Shown: one piece after another, positions 57,402 to 64,000 of the stretch
Numbering within the stretch: the stretch's first letter is position 1
Layout of the letters: every line of letters begins with the position of its first letter
Source of the DNA: Candidatus Melainabacteria bacterium
Lineage (GTDB): Bacteria; Cyanobacteriota; Vampirovibrionia; Gastranaerophilales; Gastranaerophilaceae
DNA length: 64,000 nucleotides
Reading direction: 5' to 3'
Assembly: GCA_022009935.1 (NCBI GenBank)
Contig: CP091731.1
Location: 930,001 to 994,000, forward strand
Program-made: the position numbers and the translations under genes
Notes under the pieces: generated by a model
Seen by the model: the letters and a program-made list of their open reading frames with translations, nothing else
Told to the model about the DNA's origin: nothing
Databases searched by the model: none

Positions 57402-58018
57402 ATGAAAAAAACATTTATTTTATCAACATTATTAACAACTTCAATTTTTATGAGTTCATTAACATCACTTGCCGCAAACACTAATAACAAAATACCATGC
57501 TCCTCTTGTCAAAATGTAGTAAAACAAGAACAATATCAAGGTCCTGAAAGAAGAATAAATCCGCCCTGCCCAAAATGTATGTGTGAAAAACATAAACAAA
57601 AAATGAAAGAAATGCACGAAGCTCGAAAAAAGAATTTGAATCAAGACTTAAATTGACAGAAGAACAAAAACAAAAAGCTAAAGAAATTAGAATGAAAGGA
57701 CATAAAGAAATAAAACCCATATTTGAAGAAATAAAAACAAAAAAAGGTGAACTTTTCGAGCTTAAGAAGAAAGAAAATCCTTCTTTAATTGAACAAGCCA
57801 AAATAAGACAACTTGAAAATGAAGTTAAAGCTCTAAAAGACAGAGCTAAATCTATACGACAATCCAACAAACATGAATTCGAAAAAATACTTACAAAAAC
57901 CCAAAAAAATGAATTAAAGAAAATGGAAAAAGAAGGTGAAGAACGTTTTAAAGAAATGCAAAAAAAATCACAAAGGACCACACCACCCTCCCATATGTCC
58001 TTTAGACAAAAACGATAA
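57402..58018 (+). CDS. Spy/CpxP-like periplasmic protein with Cys-rich N-terminus (frameshifted)
   Basis: The signal peptide MKKTFILSTLLTTSIFMSSL ... AA is preceded by AAGGAG. A Cys-rich stretch (PCSSCQ ... PPCPKCMCEKH) comes first in the mature protein. After an indel near 57640, KLTEEQKQKAKEIRMKGHKE and ILTKTQKNELKKMEKEG give two LTxxQ motifs in a long charged helix, as in CpxP, Spy and CnrX-like sensors. The 3' end is uncertain: as written it stops at 58016-58018, while one indel would give a His/Pro/Cys tail (GPHHPPICPLDKND). Located after the ECF pair, it is a likely member or periplasmic sensor of that regulon, perhaps metal-binding through its Cys/His residues. Confidence 0.7.
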
Positions 58019-58078
58019 ATAAAATAAAATAAAACAACATAAAACCAATCAGCAAAATATAGCGGGAATATAATTTTC

Positions 58079-58400
58079 TCGCTTTTCTTTTTTTTATATA
58101 CTTAGCACAATTCTTGCAATGAAGTCCAATTTTGACACTGCCACAATCCTTTAAATATTACAACACTTTTGCTTTTTTTTTTTTTATATACTTAGCACAA
58201 TTCTTGCAATGAAGTCCAATTTTGACACTGCCACAATCCTTTAAATATTACAAAACTTTTGCTTTTCTTTTTTTATATACTTAGCACAATTCTTGCAATG
58301 AAGTCCAATTTTGACACTGCCACAATCCTTTAAATATTACAAAACTTTTGCTTTTTTTTTTTTTATATACTTAGCACAATTCTTGCAATGAAGTCCAATT
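58079..58400. repeat. Four tandem ~90-bp repeats upstream of the flagellin-like gene
   Basis: The block tatatacttagcacaattc begins at about 58095, 58185, 58274 and 58364, i.e. a period of 89-90 bp. Each unit has a poly-T tract of differing length, then ttcttgcaatgaagtccaat. The first three also carry ttttgacactgccacaatcc and tttaaatattacaa, where TTGACA could be a -35. The fourth copy breaks off after gaagtccaatt. Copies are nearly identical, so they are recent. There is no gene here. Confidence 0.9.
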
Positions 58401-58460
58401 CAATTTTCTTTCTTTTATGTTAACAATAGTTACAATAATATAAAAGATTAGTGGATAATA

Positions 58461-61400
58461 ATGAACTCAATAAGTACAAATTTATATGGGATAAAACTTT
58501 CAAATGTTTTATCCGATTTAAATTACGATATAAATATACATTTAAAACGACTGGCTACAGGTGCAAAAATTAATTGCGCCAAAGATGATGCTGCCAATTT
58601 AGTTATTAATACAAAATTAAATTCTCAAATAAGCGGTTTAAATGTTTCAAATAAAAATATTCAAGTTGCTTATAGTGCAATTAATGTTGCATCAGGAGCA
58701 TTAAATTCAATAAAAGATAAACTTGAAGCTATAAAACTACTTAACATTCAAGCTTTAAATGAAACTTATAATGATGATGAAAAAAATATAATTCAAAATC
58801 AAATTAATAGTTTATATAGTGAAGTTTTAAAAATACAAGATTCTACAACTTGTAATAATAAATTAATGTTTGTTGAGACAGAAAAAATTGACCCAAATAA
58901 AACATATACATCCACACAAAATCAAATTCAAACAAAAACAGCAAACGCTAACAATTTGTCCACTACAACTATACAAAATCAAAATAATACATCAAATGAA
59001 ACAGATAACGTATCTTTAACAGGTTTGGCAGAAGAAACATATACAAGCACAAAAAGGCACTGTTAATTTTTCCAATGGTGAAAAGAAAATAGTAACAATT
59101 GGAGGATTAAGGTATCAAATTACTAATAAATCATCCGCTGATAAAAACTCCTTTTCTTTTGAAATTAAAAACGGTGTAACTTATTTTAAGAAAAATAGCA
59201 ATACTAAATATCCAAATTATGATAATTTTGAAATTATAGCATTGGATGATGCTGATTATAATGCAAGTATTCAGATAGAATATGTAACCTTTTATGGAAG
59301 CGAAAACGGAAAAAATACTATAAGTGGAAACAAAGTAGCTATTACAATTTATGGGGAAAACAAGATGATACACTTTCTGTTACGGGAACCAAATCTTTTG
59401 TATATGGTAGAGGTGGAAATGATAATCTGACTATTGGTTCAATATGTTCAGCTTATGGAGAAGAAGGTGACGATGTAATAAATATAATATCGGATAATGC
59501 TTGCGCTTTTGGAGGTGAAGGTGATGATACGTTTACAAGATCGGATAAATATAGTTCTTGTTGTAATCGACGGTGGAAAAGGAAATAATGAAATTTCAGA
59601 TAGTTGTCAATTTAGTGAAAATGACTTAATATCAAATATCAAAGGAAAAACAACATTGTCTGATTCAATAGAACTTAAAGCCAATGAAACAATCAATGTT
59701 AAAATTAATGGTATAAACTATAAAATATACAATAAAAGGATGGTCAAGCTTCATTGGTATGGCAAGTAGATAGTGATGGAAAAATTACTTTTTGGTGGCT
59801 CTAGTTTAAATATTACAGGTCAAGAAAATGTCGCCCATAATGTAGTCTTAAAAGGTACAGAAATGACTTTTTGGGGTGGTGAAAAGATGATAGAATTGAA
59901 AATTATGCAGCATACGGAAATATCTATGGTTATGATGGAAATGACACATTAATAAATCACAACAGTATTTTATCAGGAGTCTACGGGGGGAATGGTGATG
60001 ATACTATTATTAGTAAAAAGACAACTTCAAAACTTTCAACAGGCTTGGGTAATAATACAATTTATTTTGAGTCAACTGAAAACACAACATATGACTCAAA
60101 ATACAAAAAGTTTGAAGGAAATAACACCATTTACATAAACTCCAATCGCAACAATTTTATAGCGGCAAATAATGTATCATTTGCTAAAAATAGTAATAAT
60201 ACTTTTTATATAAATGGAAGCAATAATAAAATCGATTCAGGAAGTGGTCATGACAGTTTTATTATATCAGGAGATAATAATACTATAAATTGTGGAGATG
60301 GTAACGATTATTGTTTGGTCTTAAAAGGTAATCATAATACCATTAACGGACAAGGTGGCAATAATAATATTTCAGATTTTGGCAACGATACAATATCTTC
60401 CAATTTTAACAACAAACCAAGCAACAATACTTCTACAATTTTGCCAAACCACACCGATACAATAACTATTGATGGTAAAACTTATACTATTGCCAACAAC
60501 ACAAGTACTCTAATAAAATCGACTACACATATAATACTAATACAAAAGAAATTACATTTATTGGAAATAACTTCGCAATTTCTTCCTCCGATGATGTTAA
60601 GCATAAAATTAATATTTATGGAGATAATAATATTGTTAATGGGGGAAATAAAAATGATACCATAACAATATTATCAGGAACAAATAATACTATTTATGGT
60701 CATGATGGTGATGATTGTCTTATTTCAAATAGCGCTAATAATAAAGTATTTGGCAATAATGGAAATGATTCAATAACGATTAATGCAAATAACGGTAATT
60801 ATGAAATTAATGGTGGAGATGGTGATGACATAATAACAATTAATGCAAATTCTACAACCAATATTCAAAGTGGTAATGGTAATGATAAAATATACTTAAA
60901 AGGGAACAATAATAAAGCTGACGGAAATGATGGGTTTGATACAGTAAGTGCTTATGGAAATCAAAATACAATTGAAGTCTCAGATAGTGGTAATACTATA
61001 TTTACTCAAGGTAATAATAATATAATTAATGAAACAAATGGTGATAATTCAAACAATATAAATTTACAAGGTTCAGATAATAATTTAAACCTCAATAATG
61101 GCAATAATACAATTAACATAATCAATTCAACAAATGCAAATGTTGATGTTGGAAGTGGTGACAATAATATAACTATCGTTGGACAAAATAATGTCATAAA
61201 AACTAAAGATGGTAATAATAATATTTCTTGCACAGGCACAAATAATGAAATAACAACTTCAAACGGACATGATGGCATAAATATTAATGGTGATAATAAT
61301 ATTATTTCATCAGGAGGCAACAACGATACAATTAGTGTAAATTTTGGTAATGGTAATACTATTGATGGAGGAAGCGGAGAGGATATTTTAAGTAATTTAG

Positions 61401-61837
61401 GAACTAATACAACTTATTCAAATATTGAATACTTAAAGAAAAGCTCTGATCCTTTGATAATAAACATAGGGTCAAATGCCGGTGATATAATTAGTATAGA
61501 TTTAGGATTTATGTTAAGTAATATTTTATTTGATATTAAAACTCAAGCTAAAGCTCAAAATTCATTAAATCATGTAGATTCATTAATTAATCAGATAAAC
61601 TTAAAAATATCTCAACTTGGAGCTTATTATAATCGACTAAAAGATATTGAAGAATTAAATGATACTAAAATTATTAATTTAAATTCGTCTAACTCAACTA
61701 TTAACGATACAGATATAGCCAATGAAATGTCAAAATTAATTAATGACCAAATCCGCACCCAAGCTTGTATAAATATGATAAATTCTAATAACAATCTACA
61801 AAAACAATTCTTATTAAGAATTTTAAAAGATATATAA
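58461..61837 (+). CDS. Flagellin-like protein with RTX-type repeat insert (frameshifted)
   Basis: The N-terminus is a flagellin D0/D1 helix pair: NDINIHLKRLATG-like sequence (seen as INIHLKRLATGAKINCAKDD), then AANLVINTKLNSQISGLNV, then AINVASGALNSIKDKLEAIK. The C-terminus is the matching flagellin end: LNHVDSLINQINLKISQLGA, YYNRLKDIEELNDTK, NDTDIANEMSKLINDQIRTQ, NLQKQFLLRIL. Between them lie ~900 residues of glycine/aspartate/asparagine repeats such as GGEGDDTF, GDGNDYCL, GGDGDDIITI and GNGNDKIYL, of the RTX (calcium-binding beta-roll) type. Three modules start with a similar strand block (GLRYQITNK, GINYKIYNK, GKTYTIANN). Indels lie near 59055, 59365, 59540, 59740, 59800, 59890, 60020, 60520 and 60640. 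Total ~1,125 residues. No other flagellar gene is in the window. Confidence 0.85.
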
Positions 61838-61908
61838 ACGATTAAAAATTTTATATAAATATTTTATATGTTAAAATAAAGTTAAGCAAAAATAGAAGGG
61901 AGATAAAA

Positions 61909-62791
61909 ATGAAAAAAATAATTCTAACCGCAATGTTAATTAGCACAATGCTTTCACTTTGTTCAGGTTTTAGCACAGAGATGTTTCAACAAAAAGCTTA
62001 TAGTGCAACTACCACAACAACAAAAACAAACTGGAATGAAGCTGCAAGCTTAAAACGAGTAAACACAATTGGTTCTAAAATTTTAAAAGCCAACAGCCTA
62101 CCTCAAGGGATTAAATTCAAAGTTTCAGATGATGAAAGTATAAATGCGTATGCAAACATAAATAAAGAAGTATACGTCTATCGCGGTTTGCTTGAATATG
62201 TTTCAAATGATGAAGAACTTGCAGCTGTTATAGCACATGAAATAGGGCACATCGTAAACAGCCACAGTGCAAAACAAACAATCGTAAATTCTGTAATATC
62301 TTCTATTTCTACAAACACAACAAACACTGTTGTTTCAAATTCAGTTGAAGCTGCAAAACAGCTTTCATCTATGAAGTTTAGCCGTCAAGATGAACTTGAA
62401 GCCGATTTAACAGCTGTCGATCTACTTCAAAAAGCAGGATACAATCCGCTTGCTTTGATATCTGTTTTAAATAAAATATGCGGTAATTATGTTGACTTAA
62501 TTTCTACTCATCCAAGTGGTGAAAAACGATTGATGAACATTTACGATTATGCTGATTACAACTATCCTGCTATAGTCAAAAAAGGATACAATACAGAGTC
62601 ATATTTAAAAGCTCGAGACTTGATTTGGGCTAATTTGAAAATAAGAAAGCAAAGCCCTCGAAAACTTGCAAAAGCAAAAAAAACAACAAGAAAAACTTAA
62701 ACAACAACGCCTAAAACGAGCTAGAAAAATGTTAAATTCTAACGACCCTTGGAACACTTCGTTAAATGTCCTTCAACAGCTTAGCAACTAG
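61909..62791 (+). CDS. M48-family metalloprotease (one late frameshift)
   Basis: Zinc endopeptidase. The signal peptide is MKKIILTAMLISTMLSL. The active site is AAVIAHEIGHIVNSHSAKQT (HExxH), and the third ligand Glu is in FSRQDELEADLTAVDLLQKA, as in the periplasmic BepA/Oma1-like branch of M48. DLISTHPSGEKRLMNI is the conserved end of the protease domain. An indel near 62685 is followed by KQQEKLKQQRLKRARKML and DPWNTSLNVLQQLSN to TAG 62789-62791, giving ~294 residues. GGGAG lies 8 nt before the ATG. It is likely involved in outer-membrane or surface-protein quality control, or in maturing neighbouring secreted proteins. Confidence 0.9.
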
Positions 62792-62818
62792 TTTAGAAGA
62801 AAATAAATAAACAAATTC

Positions 62819-62853
62819 AAAAGGGTTATTGTAAAAAATAACCCTTTTTTTAC
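62819..62853. terminator. Strong Rho-independent terminator
   Basis: AAGGGTTATT (62821-62830), loop GTAAAA, and AATAACCCTT (62837-62846) are followed by TTTTT. Flanking A's on the left make it bidirectional, serving the M48 gene and the convergent YtxH gene. Confidence 0.9.
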
Positions 62854-62874
62854 TATATATTTTTATTTTACAAA

Positions 62875-63146
62875 TTACACAGACATTTCGTCATTATTTT
62901 TACGTTTTAAAAGGTCAGAAACTTTTTCAATAATTTCATCACCTTTTTCTGAATGTCACCAATAACATCATCTGCTTTATTTTGTATTTGTTTAACAGTA
63001 TCGCCTGCTTTATCTACAATATCTTTTGAAGTTTCAAAGATTTGTTCACGAGTTTCTTCGCCTGATTGTGGTGCAAGCAAAAGTCCTATTATTGAACCAA
63101 CCATACCACCTACTATAAAACCTGCTAAAAATTTTCCTGCTGACAT
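62875..63146 (-). CDS. YtxH-domain protein (one frameshift)
   Basis: Small membrane-associated protein. The glycine-rich helix FLAGFIVGGMVGSIIGLLLA is followed by PQSGEETREQIFE, the YtxH (GsiB/Gvp-like) signature, then an amphipathic coiled coil (DTVKQIQNKADDVIGDIQKK). An A-run indel near 62955 displaces the C-terminus; corrected, it reads GDEIIEKVSDLLKRKNNDEM to TAA 62875-62877, ~90 residues. YtxH proteins are general-stress-type envelope proteins of unproven function. It forms a minus-strand cluster with the next two genes. Confidence 0.8.
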
Positions 63147-63205
63147 AATTTTTTACTCCTTTTTATTTTTTCATAAACATTTTTAATCCGGTTAAAAACC
63201 ACTGG

Positions 63206-63508
63206 TTAACCCACGGACATCCCTTTTAAAGCACACATGCCCAACGTACTTATGCTCAAAGCACTTGTTAGCAATTTGCTTAAAAGGTTTATTTTAAAAC
63301 TTGGTTTCTCTGTCAATTGATTAACATTTTTAATAGCAACATTAATTTCCTTGATAGTCAACTCAAGTTCATCTTTCAAAGTAGATGACGCATCATCAAT
63401 ACTTTTAACCAATTTTGAAATATCAATTAACAGCTTTGTTGCAAAAATAAACATAACAATCAAAGTTATAACAAGCAATATCAAAGCTATTTCTAAAACT
63501 TCCGCCAT
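63206..63508 (-). CDS. DUF948-like small membrane protein
   Basis: 100 residues, intact. An N-terminal membrane helix, ALILLVITLIVMFIFATKLL, is followed by a cytoplasmic amphipathic stretch (DDASSTLKDELELTIKEINV, AIKNVNQLTEKP) and a second, weaker hydrophobic end (LLSKLLTSALSISTLGM). The layout is that of DUF948 (YtxG-like) proteins, which are often encoded beside YtxH, as here on both sides. Exact function not known. Confidence 0.65.
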   Translation of the reverse strand: MAEVLEIALILLVITLIVMFIFATKLLIDISKLVKSIDDASSTLKDELELTIKEINVAIKNVNQLTEKPSFKINLLSKLLTSALSISTLGMCALKGMSVG

Positions 63509-63543
63509 AAATTAAATCTCCAAAATATTAATGTACCGATAAA

Positions 63544-63861
63544 TTATTCAAAATCACAATCGCAAGATGATTCAAGTTCTTTAGCTTTTGCAAGCTGTTT
63601 AGCCTTAATCATTTCGTTGATTTTGTTATATTGGCGTTCAAGTTTATATCGCATTAAATCAATAGATTCAAAAGCTTGTTGTTTCGCTTTCAATATATCA
63701 GAGCCGTGTTTTTGAGCTATTTCATTAACTTTATTGCACAAAATATGACGTGTTTCACGCCCACTGCGAGGTGCATACAAAATTGCACCAATAACACCTG
63801 CCACAACTCCGCCAAGCAAGCCCAAACCAAAGCCTATCAACTTATTATCGTTTTTTGACAT
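63544..63861 (-). CDS. YtxH-domain protein
   Basis: 105 residues from ATG 63861, chosen because GAGG lies about 8 nt upstream; the longer reading from 63930 lacks an RBS. The glycine-rich membrane segment GFGLGLLGGVVAGVIGAILY is followed by APRSGRETRHIL (YtxH signature) and a long helix (LMRYKLERQYNKINEMIKAK). The C-terminus ends in a Cys pair, SSCDCDFE. First gene of the three-gene envelope cluster 63861-62875. Confidence 0.8.
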   Translation of the reverse strand: MSKNDNKLIGFGLGLLGGVVAGVIGAILYAPRSGRETRHILCNKVNEIAQKHGSDILKAKQQAFESIDLMRYKLERQYNKINEMIKAKQLAKAKELESSCDCDFE

Positions 63862-63960
63862 CTCTTTTACCTCATTTAAAAAATAACTATAATTAGTATA
63901 GCATTTTTTTTGACTTTTTAAAGGTACCATGAAAAAAAATAATTTTAATCCTACTTTATG

Positions 63961-64000
63961 TTAATTTATAACACCCCATAGATCATACTCGTCAGCTTTA
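63961..64000 (-). CDS. Possible 3' end of a minus-strand gene
   Basis: The window edge contains an open reading KADEYDLWGVIN before TAA at 63961-63963. It is too short to identify, and a chance reading is possible. Confidence 0.25.
   Translation of the reverse strand, partial: KADEYDLWGVIN

Noticed and set aside
58079..58400. CRISPR array
   Set aside because: The units are near-identical over their full ~90 bp, with no unique spacers between short repeats and no cas genes.
63863..63930. Upstream start (63930) for the last YtxH gene
   Set aside because: The extension has no RBS and is unlike YtxH N-termini; ATG 63861 follows a good GAGG.
1..64000. Alternative genetic code or programmed frameshifting as the cause of the broken genes
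   Set aside because: All three stop codons are used as ordinary stops and long intact genes exist. The breaks are in both directions and lack a common slippery motif, so error or decay is simpler.

Overview
The window is AT-rich DNA (roughly one third G+C) from a diderm bacterium. It carries a giant two-partner-secretion adhesin of the LktA (leukotoxin-like) family with its outer-membrane transporter, an [FeFe]-hydrogenase-like sensor next to a SpoIIE-type phosphatase, and a protein opening MGMAASQARYLGLTARKT of a type I associate with gut Cyanobacteria-like bacteria (Gastranaerophilales / Melainabacteria). That assignment is inference; no rRNA is present.

Almost every long gene is broken by 1-nt indels, many in A/T homopolymers, and reading across them restores conserved families. 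I therefore treat most breaks as probable sequence errors. Coordinates below span the reconstructed genes.

Region 1 (1-17392) looks like the distal part of a genomic island. It holds an SNF2 helicase, a beta-class (type III Mod-like) DNA methyltransferase and a Res-like helicase-nuclease in one operon. Next come a repeat-bounded segment with a TcmP / DUF5131 (three-Cys-motif) pair, a serine recombinase, a DUF4143 ATPase, a zinc-ribbon protein and a Bro-N/DinD-like protein. The region ends exactly at a 3' fragment of a tRNA-Glu gene, as expected for the distal attachment site of an element integrated in tRNA-Glu; the intact tRNA should lie left of the window.

Region 2 (17397-38192) holds a CDGSH iron-sulfur protein and a ~17.6 kb tpsA-like adhesin gene (~5,860 codons, minus strand). 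The adhesin has a TPS/haemagglutinin N-terminus, two classes of repeats, an internal coiled coil and an unexpected C-terminal PilZ-like domain. Its tpsB transporter is encoded divergently.

Region 3 (38241-46758) holds tRNA-Pro(UGG), a probably membrane-anchored PHP phosphoesterase, a three-gene operon (thioredoxin-like ferredoxin, [FeFe]-hydrogenase-like PAS sensor, SpoIIE phosphatase), a GC-rich highly structured intergenic element, a ferritin-like protein, a PIG-L deacetylase and a GT4 glycosyltransferase.

Region 4 (46766-54086) holds comEC lacking its 5' part, an ADP-forming acetate-CoA ligase of different base composition, and dnaB lacking its 3' part. The ligase sits between the two broken genes, with abrupt junctions at both ends. 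nadB and nadC follow and overlap.

Region 5 (54083-64000) holds two lineage-type hypothetical proteins, an anti-sigma / ECF sigma / Spy-CpxP-like operon, a four-fold ~90 bp tandem repeat, and a striking flagellin-like gene. Its flagellin N- and C-terminal helices flank ~900 residues of RTX-like glycine/aspartate repeats. An M48 protease, a strong terminator and three small envelope proteins (two YtxH, one DUF948-like) close the window.
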